Counted from the stretch's first letter, positions 46,534 to 57,209 are shown. The stretch: DNA of 64,000 nt from Bifidobacterium breve DSM 20213 = JCM 1192 (GCF_001025175.1 NZ_AP012324.1:1798001-1862000); one strand, 5' to 3'. Numbers and translations: made by a program. Notes: generated by a model from the letters alone, not told the origin.

Positions 46534-47820
46534 ATGACATCAATTCCCGAACCGCTGCTGCCCGCGCGTATGCCGTTGACGCGACCCAAACGAGGCCGCT
46601 GGCTCACCGGCGTCTGCAAAGGCATCGCACTACATCTCGGCATTTCTGTGATGTGGGTTCGGCTGGCATTCATTGCACTGACCTGCTTGTATGGTGCCGG
46701 CATTATCGCCTATGTGTTCCTATGGATTTTCATGCCGGCCGGCGATCCTCAGGCTGTGGCAAGTGCGGAACATATACCAGTGGAGCAAGCTCCGCTCGCG
46801 CGGGGCAACCAGCCCGCACAGGCCGGCGTTGAAGACACGGCCGTCTCGGCTGAGTCATTATCCGAAGCCATCCAGCGCGCCCCGAAACCTGCGTTAGTGG
46901 CGTTGGCCGGGTTCGTGTTGCTGACCATCGGCCTGCTGCTGGTCGGCACCGGCGCTGATAGCCAACTCATCATTCCGCTGCTGCTTGGACTGGCCGGCAT
47001 AGCCTTGGCCTGGATGAATCTAAGCCCGAACGGCACACAGCTGCTCTCCATGCTGGGTGGCATCGCACTCATTTTCATGGGATGGGCCATATATGTGTCG
47101 AACGTGACCTACGTCGGGTGGGGCACCTCGCCACGTCGCATCATGCTCAGTGGATTCATTATGATTGCGTGCATTGTACTGGCGGTGATGCCATGGGCGA
47201 ATGCCATGCTACAAAGGCTTTCCCGCGAGCAGGCGTTGAAGGAGCGCGAGGAAGAGCGCGCGGACATGACCGCCCATCTGCATGATGGCGTGTTGCAGAC
47301 GCTGGCGCTCATCCAACTGCATTCCGAAGACCCCGCCACTGTGTTCACCCTGGCGCGCGGGCAAGAACGCGAGCTGCGCGAATGGCTGTATCAGGAACGT
47401 TCCACATCGGATCGTTCCGTCAGCGCCGGGCTGAAGCAGATCGCCGCCGAGGTTGAGGACGAACATGGCAAACCGATTGAGGTGGTCACTGTGGGCGATG
47501 CCCATCCAAGCGCCCAGACCGATGCGCTGTTGGACGCCACGCGTCAGGCGCTGGTCAATGCCGTCACACATGGCAGCGAGCCGATCTCCCTCTACTGCGA
47601 AGCTACAGATACGACGGTCGAAGTGTTCGTGCGCGACCACGGCGAAGGATTTGATATCGATACAATACCGCCAGACCGATTAGGCATCCGTGAGTCGATT
47701 ATCGGGCGTATCAAACGCCGCGGCGGTACAGTGGAAATCGTATCCAGAGCCGGCTGGGGCACCGAAGTGAGAATGCATATGCCGATTGCATTGAAATCGA
47801 CACAAGGAGAGCATCGATGA
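46534..47820 (+). CDS. Sensor histidine kinase with N-terminal PspC domain
   Basis: The 428-residue kinase combines a PspC domain (RWLTGVCKGIALHLGISVMW) with membrane segments. A HisKA_3 box follows, HLHDGVLQTLALIQ, with phosphoacceptor His250, and a compact HATPase with VFVRDHGEGFD and DRLGIRESIIGRI. This is the NarL-type/LiaS family. The stop overlaps the response regulator start (ATGA), so kinase and regulator are made together. The shared PspC domain with the divergent gene suggests they sense each other or the same membrane signal. Confidence 0.9.
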   Translation: MTSIPEPLLPARMPLTRPKRGRWLTGVCKGIALHLGISVMWVRLAFIALTCLYGAGIIAYVFLWIFMPAGDPQAVASAEHIPVEQAPLARGNQPAQAGVEDTAVSAESLSEAIQRAPKPALVALAGFVLLTIGLLLVGTGADSQLIIPLLLGLAGIALAWMNLSPNGTQLLSMLGGIALIFMGWAIYVSNVTYVGWGTSPRRIMLSGFIMIACIVLAVMPWANAMLQRLSREQALKEREEERADMTAHLHDGVLQTLALIQLHSEDPATVFTLARGQERELREWLYQERSTSDRSVSAGLKQIAAEVEDEHGKPIEVVTVGDAHPSAQTDALLDATRQALVNAVTHGSEPISLYCEATDTTVEVFVRDHGEGFDIDTIPPDRLGIRESIIGRIKRRGGTVEIVSRAGWGTEVRMHMPIALKSTQGEHR

Positions 47821-48500
47821 GTGAAGCTGCAGCAGACCGCATTCGCGTGGCGGTAGTGGATGACCACGAAATGTTTCGCGCCGGCGTGATTGCCACACTG
47901 CGAGACTCTTTTGATATCGTCGGCCAGGCGGCGGACGTGCCCGGCTCGGTGGCGATGATTGCCCAGACCAAACCACAAGTGGTATTGCTGGACGTGCACG
48001 TGCCGGGCGGCGAAGGTGGCGGCGGTGCCGAGATCCTTACCAAGTCACGCGCCTACTCCCCCGCTACTGTGTTTCTTGCGCTGTCGGTTTCGGATGCGCC
48101 TCAGGATGTGGGTTCGGTGATTCGCGCCGGCGCCCAGGGGTATGTGACCAAGACGATTACCGGAGCCGATTTGATTTCCTCCATCAAGCAGGTGCATGAG
48201 GGCTATGCCGTGTTTTCGCCGAAGCTGGCCGGATTCGTGCTTTCTGCATTCCAAGGTGTGCCGGCCGCCGGAGCCGATGGTGCCGCGCCTGTGCATGACG
48301 AGGAACTGGACAGACTTTCCGCCCGCGAACAAGAAGTCATGCGATTGATTGCCCGCGGATACACATATAAGGAAGTTGCCGTGGAACTGTTCATTTCGAT
48401 TAAGACGGTCGAAACGCACGTGAGCTCGGTGCTACGAAAACTTCAGCTTTCGAATCGCACCGAGCTCACGCGCTGGGCCGCCGATCGGCGGATTGTATGA
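47817..48500 (+). CDS. NarL/LiaR-type response regulator
   Basis: The 227-residue regulator has a receiver domain with DDHE at 15-18, phosphoacceptor Asp59 in LLDVHVPGG and Lys in YVTKTIT. A LuxR-type helix-turn-helix follows (LSAREQEVMRLIARGYTYKE, then VAVELFISIKTVETHV). The ATG lies in the kinase's ATGA overlap, with AAGGAGAG upstream. It probably controls the divergent PspC operon. The Gly-rich insertion GGEGGGGAE after Asp59 is slightly longer than usual. Confidence 0.93.
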   Translation: MSEAAADRIRVAVVDDHEMFRAGVIATLRDSFDIVGQAADVPGSVAMIAQTKPQVVLLDVHVPGGEGGGGAEILTKSRAYSPATVFLALSVSDAPQDVGSVIRAGAQGYVTKTITGADLISSIKQVHEGYAVFSPKLAGFVLSAFQGVPAAGADGAAPVHDEELDRLSAREQEVMRLIARGYTYKEVAVELFISIKTVETHVSSVLRKLQLSNRTELTRWAADRRIV

Positions 48501-48511
48501 GATATAAGAGA

Positions 48512-48621
48512 GCTCCCGTTGGCGGGAGCTGTCGGCGTAGCCGACTGAGGGTGGTCAACGTCATGCGGCACAAACCACCCTCAGTCTCACTTCGTTCGAC
48601 AGCTCCCGCCAGCGGGAGCTA
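48512..48621. repeat. Paired inverted intergenic repeat, likely bidirectional terminator
   Basis: Left: GAGCTCCCGTTGGCGGGAGC, GTCGGCGTAGCCGAC, TGAGGGTGG. Right: CCACCCTCAGTCTCACTTCG, GACAGCTCCCGCCAGCGGGA. The halves are inverted around AACGTCATGCGGCACAA. It separates the response regulator from the converging galE. Confidence 0.88.
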
Positions 48622-48625
48622 AAAA

Positions 48626-49648
48626 TCACTCGGCGTCGCGGAAACCGTTGGGGTTCTTGGTCTGCCAGTTGAGGGAGGAAGCGGCCATATCGTCGATGGT
48701 CAACTCGGCCTTCCAGTCCAGCTCCTTTGCGGCCTTGGAGGCATCGGCATAGCATGCAGCAATGTCACCGGGGCGACGAGGCTTGATCACGTACGGAATC
48801 GGGTGGCCGGCAGCCTTCTCGTAGGCCTTGATGACCTCGAGCACGGAGTAGCCGTGGCCGGTACCCAGGTTGTAGACGAACACGCCTTCCTTGTCGATGT
48901 GGTCGATAACGGCCACGTGGCCCTTGGCCAGGTCGACCACGTGGATGTAGTCGCGCACGCCGGTGCCGTCAGGGGTGTCGTAATCGTCGCCGTAGACCTG
49001 AACGGCCTTCAGCTCGCCAACCGCGACCTTGGCCACGTACGGGGTGAGGTTTGCCGGAATACCCTTCGGATCTTCGCCAAGCAGGCCGGACTCGTGAGCG
49101 CCAACCGGGTTGAAGTAACGCAGCAGCACGATGGTCCAGGACGGATCGGCCACGTGAACGTCGCGCAGGATCTGCTCTTGGAACAGCTTGGAAGTGCCGT
49201 ACGGGTTGGTGGTGCCGCCAGTCGGCGTTTCCTCGGTGATTGGCAGCTCCTTCGGGCTGCCGTACACGGTGGCGGAGGAGGAGAAGATGATCTTCTTGAC
49301 GTTGTGCTTCTTCATCACCTTGAGGAGCACGAGCGTGGAGTACAGGTTGTTGTCGTAGTATTCGATCGGCTTGGCTACGGACTCACCCACGGCCTTGAGA
49401 CCGGCGAAGTGAATGACCCAGTCGATGTTGTTTTCAGTGAAGACGCGCTCCATCAGAGCCTCGTCACGCACGTCGCCGTCGTAGCGCTTGACCGGCTTGC
49501 CGGTGATTTGCTCGACACGCTCAAGTGCCACCGGAGACGAATTGCCGTAGTTGTCCACGGAAATAACGTCATAGCCCTTGTTGAGCAGTTCGATGTCGGT
49601 ATGGGTAGCAATAAATCCAGCGCCGCCCGTAACCAGAACAGTGGTCAT
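48626..49648 (-). CDS. galE: UDP-glucose/UDP-GlcNAc 4-epimerase
   Basis: The 340-residue SDR enzyme has Rossmann motif VTGGAGFIATHTDIELL and active-site YGTSK. It interconverts UDP-glucose and UDP-galactose, and in the lnp pathway also UDP-GlcNAc and UDP-GalNAc (LnpD role). The start follows AAGGAGG. It is the last gene of the glt-lnp operon, 138 bases downstream of nahK. The uridylyltransferase gene, found between these two in B. longum as I recall, is absent. Confidence 0.93.
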   Translation of the reverse strand: MTTVLVTGGAGFIATHTDIELLNKGYDVISVDNYGNSSPVALERVEQITGKPVKRYDGDVRDEALMERVFTENNIDWVIHFAGLKAVGESVAKPIEYYDNNLYSTLVLLKVMKKHNVKKIIFSSSATVYGSPKELPITEETPTGGTTNPYGTSKLFQEQILRDVHVADPSWTIVLLRYFNPVGAHESGLLGEDPKGIPANLTPYVAKVAVGELKAVQVYGDDYDTPDGTGVRDYIHVVDLAKGHVAVIDHIDKEGVFVYNLGTGHGYSVLEVIKAYEKAAGHPIPYVIKPRRPGDIAACYADASKAAKELDWKAELTIDDMAASSLNWQTKNPNGFRDAE

Positions 49649-49786
49649 GTTTCCTCCTTGGGAAGGATGTTGCCTTCGGTTTCCTTCGCTGCCAACTTTA
49701 TCACAGATTGTGCCAAAATCGAACTTTTGCGCAAGTTTTCTGTTCGCTCGTGTTCATAAATGTGAACTATTGGCCGGGACTACGTT

Positions 49787-50908
<1,122 letters not shown>

Positions 50909-51016
50909 TTAAGTATATATACATAAATAGACATTGATATGATTTGCAACACCCGAGAACGAGCCACAACACCGTGGACGAACGCGCATACAGGGGTATC
51001 TGTTTTCAAAGATGCA

Positions 51017-51218
51017 CATTCTGGCCGTTGCAGAATGCTATCTGCTTTCAAAGAGGTACCGCGATGCGGAAAACCCAAGTATAGATGTTGATATTTCAAC
51101 GCCCATACTTGGATTTTCGACGAACTGGCACCCCTTTGAAAGCAGATAGCATTTTGCATGGGGACCGATGTACCTCTTTGAGGGGAGAAAGCCCTCTATT
51201 TTCCGCATTTCTCCCCTC
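51017..51218. repeat. Nested palindromes between lnbP and nahK
   Basis: AATGCTATCTGCTTTCAAAG (51034-51053) returns exactly inverted at 51134-51153. Inside lie CCAAGTAT/ATACTTGG and GTTGA/TCAAC, so the 120 bp forms one nested fold. CATTCTG/CAGAATG (51017-51037) and GAGGGGAGAAA/TTTCTCCCCTC (51180-51218) flank it. No coding capacity. It could process or attenuate the operon message after lnbP, or be a relic mobile repeat. Confidence 0.8.
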
Positions 51219-51233
51219 AGTGGACTAACTTTG

Positions 51234-53486
51234 TCAGTCGTTGCGCCAGGCGATGCCGCTGGGCTGGAGGTCGAAGGTCTCGCTCGACCCGTCGGCCAGG
51301 GTCACGGTGGTCGTCTGCGGCTGGTCGGTGTTGTTGACCACGCAGTACAAGCCCTGTCCGGGGAAGTGGGCGACCTCGCACTCCGGGTTGCTGGAGCTCC
51401 ACGCCGCGTACCGGTCCTCCTTGTGGCTGGCCCAGAACAGGGCACGTTCCAACAACCTGGCGTTGGCCGCCGAATACGGCAGGCCGGAGATATAGACGCC
51501 GCGGCCCTTGCCGTATTCGTTGGCCGCGAGCTGCACCTGGCCGTTGTCCGCGCGCAACAGGGTCACATCCTCGCTGACCGGATACGTATTCGCCACGGCT
51601 TCGCCGAAGTCGATGCCGCCCAACGGGGCGATGCCCTGGCCGCCGCCGCAGCCCGACAGGGGCGCACGGTAGCCGGCCCGCTCCCAGGCCCCGCGGGCCG
51701 CCGGGTCCACGGGCACGTCCGTGGTGATGAAATGCTCGGGTGTGACGGGCGGGAAGTACTTGTCCACCGACAGGGTCTGGAAGCGCTCCTCGTCCACGCC
51801 CAGCACGTCCGCCAGCTGGAAGAAGCGGCCCGCCTGGAAGCGCGGCAGCGAGCTCGGCTCGCCGACGCCCACCAGCGCGCCGCCGTCACGCACCCATGCG
51901 CGCAGGGTCTCCACGAGCTTCGGATTCGCCCACACGTCGCCACCGGTGAACGCCGTGTCCACCGGGCCGCCGTTGATGATCACGTCGACGTCCGGGTCGA
52001 CGCCGTGCTCGAGGATGTCATCGAAGCTGACGAACCTGACGTTGACGCGCATGCCGGACAGGGACTCCAGGATCCCGTAATACGAGTACGTCTGCTTGTT
52101 GGGCAGCGCGTGCGCCACGGTGAACGCCATCCAGGAGCGCATCCTGCCCCACGAGTTCAGGATCGCCACGTTCAATTCGCCCTCGGCGGCCACCCCGTCG
52201 GTGCGATCGTGGATGTCGCGGAACTCGTCCGCGATGTGCGTGACGGTGTCCACGAACTTCGGGAACTTCGCGGCCAGGGACAGGTAGCCGCCGTAGCCCA
52301 TGCGGGAGATCGGGGACCTGAGGATCGCGCGGCGGGCTTTGCGCCAGTTGTCGAGCCCCTCGATGCTCGGGTCGTTGCCCTCATAGAACGTGTCCGGGAA
52401 GAAGTACGGCAGGAAACGGCCCTCCGTGTATTTGACGCCGGGAATGTCCGCGATCATGCGGGTCGTGGTGCCGTCGCCGATCGAACCCACCACCGCATCC
52501 AAGCCCAGCTCGTCGAACCCGTCCTTGTAGGGTTCAGTGCCGATCCATTGGTCGCCCAGGAACATCATCGCCTCCTTGCCGGCCGCATGGGACATGTCCG
52601 CCAGCTGCTTGACGTTCTTGCGCACGAAGCCAGACAGGAAGTCGATCCAGTCGCGCTGGGCCTTTCTGGGCACACGCCATGCGCTGTTGTAGGCGCCACC
52701 ATCCACAAAGTCCTCAGGACGCAGACGATATCCATATTCCTTCTCGAAGTCGTCCAAGGCACGCGGGCTCACGGTGCAGGCACAGCCGAACCAGTCGACC
52801 ACCTTTTCGCGACGCTTGGCGTCGAACAGCAATGTGAACTGGTAGAAGAACGTGGTGAAACGCACCACATCAGTCTGCGGGCTGTCCTTCAGCCACCTCG
52901 CGAACGTGTCGAACACGAACTTTCGGGTGGCGGGATGGTAGATGTCGAACGGGATCTCGTGTTCCTTGTCGCCCCAGTCGTTGGTCAGATGGTTGTACAT
53001 CTCGACCGGATCCCAGATGATGTAGGCCAGGAACGAAACCGTGTACTCGTGCATCGGCACGGCAGCGGTCACGTGCACGGTATCCTCGCCCGCGTCCAGC
53101 GTCCACTGTTCGGGCGGCACGACTTCGCCCGTCGTGCGGTCCACGACCTCCCAATACCTGTGCGAGTCCGCGTCACGGTTCGGCTTGAGCTGCTCCTCGA
53201 AGAAACCATCCATCAACGGCACATCCACCGCATCCGACTCCGCCAGGATACGATCCGTCAGCAGGTACACCTGTGGCGTCTCGTCCATATGCAGAGTGAT
53301 CCACTCGTTATGCGCACGCGTCGGGAAATACGCACTGTATATCTTCTTGCCAAGAGCGAGCACATCCTCATCAAGATGCGTGCCATCCGAGTTGCGGATA
53401 GCATCTGCGCCCCACAATTCGGCAAGCTCCTTGGTCTTCTCAGCAAAATTCTCCTCACTCGGCAAAGTGAAGCGGCCAGTACTCAT
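51234..53486 (-). CDS. lnbP: 1,3-beta-galactosyl-N-acetylhexosamine phosphorylase, GH112
   Basis: This enzyme phosphorolyses lacto-N-biose or galacto-N-biose to galactose 1-phosphate and GlcNAc or GalNAc. The 750-residue length equals the family's, and the catalytic acid is Asp312 in FLGDQWIGTEPY. Other hallmarks are RFTLPSEENF at the start, FFYQFTLLFDAKRR and NGGPVDTAFTGGDVW. It is cytoplasmic, without a signal peptide. The ATG at 53486 follows AGGAGA. Upstream are the GltABC importer genes; downstream are nahK and galE. Confidence 0.96.
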   Translation of the reverse strand: MSTGRFTLPSEENFAEKTKELAELWGADAIRNSDGTHLDEDVLALGKKIYSAYFPTRAHNEWITLHMDETPQVYLLTDRILAESDAVDVPLMDGFFEEQLKPNRDADSHRYWEVVDRTTGEVVPPEQWTLDAGEDTVHVTAAVPMHEYTVSFLAYIIWDPVEMYNHLTNDWGDKEHEIPFDIYHPATRKFVFDTFARWLKDSPQTDVVRFTTFFYQFTLLFDAKRREKVVDWFGCACTVSPRALDDFEKEYGYRLRPEDFVDGGAYNSAWRVPRKAQRDWIDFLSGFVRKNVKQLADMSHAAGKEAMMFLGDQWIGTEPYKDGFDELGLDAVVGSIGDGTTTRMIADIPGVKYTEGRFLPYFFPDTFYEGNDPSIEGLDNWRKARRAILRSPISRMGYGGYLSLAAKFPKFVDTVTHIADEFRDIHDRTDGVAAEGELNVAILNSWGRMRSWMAFTVAHALPNKQTYSYYGILESLSGMRVNVRFVSFDDILEHGVDPDVDVIINGGPVDTAFTGGDVWANPKLVETLRAWVRDGGALVGVGEPSSLPRFQAGRFFQLADVLGVDEERFQTLSVDKYFPPVTPEHFITTDVPVDPAARGAWERAGYRAPLSGCGGGQGIAPLGGIDFGEAVANTYPVSEDVTLLRADNGQVQLAANEYGKGRGVYISGLPYSAANARLLERALFWASHKEDRYAAWSSSNPECEVAHFPGQGLYCVVNNTDQPQTTTVTLADGSSETFDLQPSGIAWRND

Positions 53487-53551
53487 GAGTTCTCCTCTAT
53501 AGAACGGTCGAATGGGAAAGCATGGCGACGAAATGCCACAACAAAAAATGG

Positions 53552-53690
53552 CCGGCGTCATCGCGGATTCTAGGGCCCTGACTGCGTAGATCCTTGACGC
53601 TACGGTGACGCCGGACGATTGCAATAATGTCACTCCGATAGAGAAGGGGCGTCGCCCGGCATCGGAAGGAGTGACATGTTATGCCGGGCG
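53552..53690 (-). other. Two hairpins between gltC and lnbP
   Basis: CCGGCGTCA/TGACGCCGG (53552-53614) and CGCCCGGCAT/ATGCCGGGCG (53653-53690) are perfect arms without a T-run. They probably tune read-through from the transporter into lnbP or protect mRNA ends. Confidence 0.6.
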
Positions 53691-53699
53691 GTGGATTAA

Positions 53700-54650
53700 T
53701 TAGCCCTTGACCGCACCGGCAGCCAAACCGGACTGCCAGTAGCGCTGGAGGCCGAGGAAGAGCACAATCACCGGCAGCACACCGAGCAAGGCACCCATCA
53801 TCAGGGCACCACGATCGGTGAACGTAGACAGCGAGACCATGCCATACAGACCCAAGGTCACCGGCTTCAGGGTGTCGGAAGACACCATCATCAACGGCAG
53901 CACGAAGTTGTTCCACGTGGCCACGAACAGGAACAGGAAGATTGTCACCATTGCCGGAGCCAGCAGGCGCAGCACAATAGTGAAGAAGATTCGTGCCTCG
54001 CTCGCACCATCAATGCGGGCCGCCTCGAGCAACTCATCAGGCACCGAGCTCTGCGCGTACGTGCGGCCCAGGAAGAAGCCGAACGGGGAGACGCAGCACG
54101 GGATGATGATGGAGAGCATCGTGTTGGTCAGGTGCAGGGTGTGGAAAATCGAGTACTGCGGGATGGTCAGCAGTGCGGCGGGCATCAGCATGCAAGCCAT
54201 GATGACGCCAATAGCCGCGTTCTTGCCGCGGAAGTTGAACTTCGCAGTGGCGTAGCCAGCCATCACAGACACGATGGTGCCGATCAATGCCGAGACGCCC
54301 GAATAAATCAGGGAGTTCAACACCCAGCGCCAGAAGTTGCCACGAGTCCAGCCAAGCAGCTTGGAATAGTTAGTGGCGATGGCATTGGGCAGCTGGTCAA
54401 GCGGCACAGCAAACCACATGCCGTTGCTACCGGTCATCTGGGCCGGCGTCTTGGTGGACGCGATGATGGCCCAGTAAATCGGGAACAGGAAGTAGATCAA
54501 CACCAGTACCAGCAGCACCACGGTGAGGGTCTTCACGGCCGCGGACGGTCGCATGGAGCGAGGCAAATCGTGTTGCGCAGCCTGACGCTGCTTTTCGAGC
54601 TTGCGCTCGGCCTTTTTGCGGGCGCGTTCTTCAACGGTTGCGGAGCTCAT
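53700..54650 (-). CDS. gltC: ABC permease for LNB/GNB, MalG type
   Basis: The 316-residue protein has six membrane segments and the EAA loop EAARIDGASEARIFFTIVL for ATPase contact, ending in LAAGAVKG typical of MalG permeases. The first 30 residues are a charged, Lys/Arg/Glu-rich tail. It overlaps gltB by one base. No ATPase gene accompanies the locus; bifidobacterial sugar importers commonly share an MsiK-like ATPase from elsewhere. Confidence 0.92.
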   Translation of the reverse strand: MSSATVEERARKKAERKLEKQRQAAQHDLPRSMRPSAAVKTLTVVLLVLVLIYFLFPIYWAIIASTKTPAQMTGSNGMWFAVPLDQLPNAIATNYSKLLGWTRGNFWRWVLNSLIYSGVSALIGTIVSVMAGYATAKFNFRGKNAAIGVIMACMLMPAALLTIPQYSIFHTLHLTNTMLSIIIPCCVSPFGFFLGRTYAQSSVPDELLEAARIDGASEARIFFTIVLRLLAPAMVTIFLFLFVATWNNFVLPLMMVSSDTLKPVTLGLYGMVSLSTFTDRGALMMGALLGVLPVIVLFLGLQRYWQSGLAAGAVKG

Positions 54651-55621
54651 TACTCGTTCACCTTCCTTTCGGCCAAGGTGTACAGCACGGCAAGCACACC
54701 TGCGATCAGAGCCATGACAATGGCGATGGCCGAAGCCGGACCGTCACCAGACGGGGTAATGCTGCCCTGAGAAGTGCTCATAGCCATCATCATCGGTGTA
54801 TACGACTTGGAAATACCCGGATCAGCCGTAGACATGATCTGCGGTTCGTTGAACAGCTGAATGGTGCCGACGATGGAAAGCAGCATGGCCAGCAGGGCCG
54901 CGCCACGCACGTTCGGCAGCTTAATCTTCGTGGCGATCTGCCAACCATTGGCGCCGTCGATACGGGCAGCCTCATAGAGGTCATGCGGGATGGCCTGCAA
55001 TGCGGCGAGGAAGATCAGCATGTTGTAGCCCGTGAAGGTCCATGTGGTGATGTTGGCCATCGAGCCGAGCACGATGTTCTTGTTGAAGAAGTCCACATTG
55101 ACGCCGATGGCGGCAAGTCCCTTGACGATCGGCGAGATTTGGCCGTTGTACAGGTAGACCCAGATAATCGAGGCCACGACGCCGGGGATGGCGTAGGGCA
55201 GGAAGTAGCCCAGACGGAAACCGGTGACATGCTTGACCACGAACGAGTCGATGACGATGGCCAACGCCAGTGCGGCGATGATCATGATCGGCACCTGAAT
55301 CAGGGTGTAGACCAGCACCCTGCCGACGCCGGACCAGAAGTTGCCGGAAGTAATAACATACTGGAAGTTCTGGAATCCTACGAATTTATTGACCAGCTCG
55401 CCACCGCCGTATGCGCCACCGCCCTCGGTGACCTGACGGAAGAAGCTGGAATAGATGGCCCAGATGATGGGCAAGATGAACACGAAAGCGAACAGGACGG
55501 CGAACGGTGCCATGAACGCCCAGCCGGTGCGGTTCTCGCGCTTCTGAGCGCCGGACCGCTTCGGCTTGGCGGCGGCACGCCTAGGTGCTTTGCCCTTCGC
55601 CTGAGTAGTGGATGCAGTCAT
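54650..55621 (-). CDS. gltB: ABC permease for LNB/GNB, MalF type
   Basis: The 323-residue protein has six membrane segments after a basic, Ala/Lys-rich N-terminus, and the EAA loop YEAARIDGANGWQIATKIKL. It pairs with GltC to form the channel for sugar delivered by GltA. The start at 55621 is inferred from the basic N-terminus; the open frame continues upstream through a region of hairpins that is unlikely to be coding. Confidence 0.92.
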   Translation of the reverse strand: MTASTTQAKGKAPRRAAAKPKRSGAQKRENRTGWAFMAPFAVLFAFVFILPIIWAIYSSFFRQVTEGGGAYGGGELVNKFVGFQNFQYVITSGNFWSGVGRVLVYTLIQVPIMIIAALALAIVIDSFVVKHVTGFRLGYFLPYAIPGVVASIIWVYLYNGQISPIVKGLAAIGVNVDFFNKNIVLGSMANITTWTFTGYNMLIFLAALQAIPHDLYEAARIDGANGWQIATKIKLPNVRGAALLAMLLSIVGTIQLFNEPQIMSTADPGISKSYTPMMMAMSTSQGSITPSGDGPASAIAIVMALIAGVLAVLYTLAERKVNE

Positions 55622-55705
55622 AATACAAAACCTGTCTTTGCAAAAACAGTAAAACAAATAACAAGGACCACAGCGCCCTTGCAGCAATACCCCCAAACAA
55701 TACGG

Positions 55706-55789
55706 AAGGCCGGAGTATGTGCCCCGGCCTTTCGCTATGATGATGCGAGGCATCGGAGGTCTTGGATGGCCGGCTATTTCAAGCCGGCC
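55706..55789 (-). other. Two hairpins between gltA and gltB
   Basis: AAGGCCGG/CCGGCCTT (55706-55731) and GGCCGGC/GCCGGCC (55768-55789). Such stems after the binding-protein gene commonly keep its mRNA in excess over the permease message. Confidence 0.6.
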
Positions 55790-55810
55790 CGTTGACAAGA
55801 CCTAGTGAGG

Positions 55811-57127
55811 TCACTCCTTGACGGACAGACCGAGGTTCTTCAGCGTATCCACCGAGGTCTTCTGAGCGGTGTCGAACACATCCGAAACCTTGGCAGAACC
55901 ATCGGCAGCCTTGGCGGCGGTCTGTTTCATTGCAGCGCCGACTGCGGAGAAGCCAGGCATGTAGGTGAAGTCACCCATGTTGTCGTTCGCGGCCTTGAAC
56001 TCAGCCATGACATCCTGTCCGCTGAAGTAGTCGGACCACTTCTGCGGGGTCTTGGCTTCCGCGGTGGTGGCGGCCACGACGAGGCCCTGGGAGACAAGGT
56101 CATCAACCTGGGTGTTGAACCAGTCAAGGAACTCCATGGCTTCGGCCGGGTGCTTGGAACCCTTGAGCACGGCCACACCGGAACCACCATCGGAGCCGGT
56201 CTTGGTGCCATTGCCGAACCAGTCACCGAGCTGGGTGACCTTCCACTCACCAGCACCAGTGCCACCGGCGGAATCGATGAACAGCGGGGCTTCCCAAGCG
56301 GCGGCCACGGTGCCGATCAGCTGACCGGACTGGATGGAGTTATCAAACGATGCATCCCAACGCGGGTTGGTGAGGGCGGCCTTGTTGTCGATCAGCTGCT
56401 GGTAGACATCGGCCACGGCCTTGGAGCCCTTGGTCTGGGTGTTGACAACCCAGGAGTTGCCGTCGACCTTGTACCACGGACCGGAAGCACCGGCCTGGCC
56501 GGACATCATCATCATGGCCTCATCAGGCTGGAAGGTCATGATGTACTTGCCCTGGGCAGCGGTCTTCTTGGCGGTCTCGATGAGCTCGTCAGCGGTCTTC
56601 GGCACGGTGATGCCGAGCTTCTCAAATTCAGCGGCGTTGTAGAAGTAAGTCAGCGGGCCGGTGTCCTGCGGCAGACCGTAGGTCTTGCCGCCCACCTGCA
56701 TCAGTGCGAACGGGCCGGAAGCGAAATCGTCCTTGTACTTGGCGGCCTCATCGGTGACATCCTGCAGAAGGCCCTTGGTGAAGACCTCGGGAACCTCGGC
56801 GTAACCGACCTGAGCCAGATCCGGCGCATTGCCAGCCTTAACGTCGGTCTCGAGCTTCTTGATCATTTCGGAGGCATTGCCATCGAACTTGGTGGCCTTG
56901 ACCTGAATGTTCGGGTGCTCCTTGTTCCACTTGGCCACAATGTCGTTGACCAAGGTCATGCCTTCGGAATCGGGCAGACGGTGCATATAGGTGATGTTGA
57001 CCACACCGCCATCGCTGCCGGACTTCGTGTCGCCAGCAGTGTCGCTGCCGCCGCAACCGGCCAAACCAATACCCATTGCTGCTACCGCGGCAAGAGCAGC
57101 CACGATGCGCTTGTTGTGCGATACCAT
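55811..57127 (-). CDS. gltA: LNB/GNB-binding lipoprotein
   Basis: The 438-residue family 1 binding protein has a lipoprotein signal ending GIGLAGC and then Gly/Ser/Asp-rich anchor residues. It delivers lacto-N-biose and galacto-N-biose to GltBC. Its fold signature INVTYMHRLPDSEGM-like start (NITYMHRLPDSEGMTLV) matches the gut GNB/LNB-binding group. The ATG follows AAGGAG. It is the first gene of the operon, with a consensus promoter upstream. Confidence 0.94.
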   Translation of the reverse strand: MVSHNKRIVAALAAVAAMGIGLAGCGGSDTAGDTKSGSDGGVVNITYMHRLPDSEGMTLVNDIVAKWNKEHPNIQVKATKFDGNASEMIKKLETDVKAGNAPDLAQVGYAEVPEVFTKGLLQDVTDEAAKYKDDFASGPFALMQVGGKTYGLPQDTGPLTYFYNAAEFEKLGITVPKTADELIETAKKTAAQGKYIMTFQPDEAMMMMSGQAGASGPWYKVDGNSWVVNTQTKGSKAVADVYQQLIDNKAALTNPRWDASFDNSIQSGQLIGTVAAAWEAPLFIDSAGGTGAGEWKVTQLGDWFGNGTKTGSDGGSGVAVLKGSKHPAEAMEFLDWFNTQVDDLVSQGLVVAATTAEAKTPQKWSDYFSGQDVMAEFKAANDNMGDFTYMPGFSAVGAAMKQTAAKAADGSAKVSDVFDTAQKTSVDTLKNLGLSVKE

Positions 57128-57180
57128 ATCTCTACTCCTTCGATAATGGCGTCATCACTCCTCTGTGACGACTGTTAATC

Positions 57181-57209
57181 AGTTTAGGCGCTCAAATCTT
57201 TATTGTCAA
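57181..57209 (-). promoter_or_regulatory. gltA operon promoter
   Basis: On the minus strand a perfect TTGACA (57204-57209) is followed 17 bases later by TAAACT (57181-57186). Just upstream, TTGTTAGTTAGGTTGACAA partly mirrors itself and may be an operator overlapping the -35. Confidence 0.75.

Noticed and set aside
51168-53573. 801-residue plus-strand frame opposite lnbP
   Set aside because: Antisense shadow of a GH112 enzyme with all catalytic features; the composition is not protein-like.
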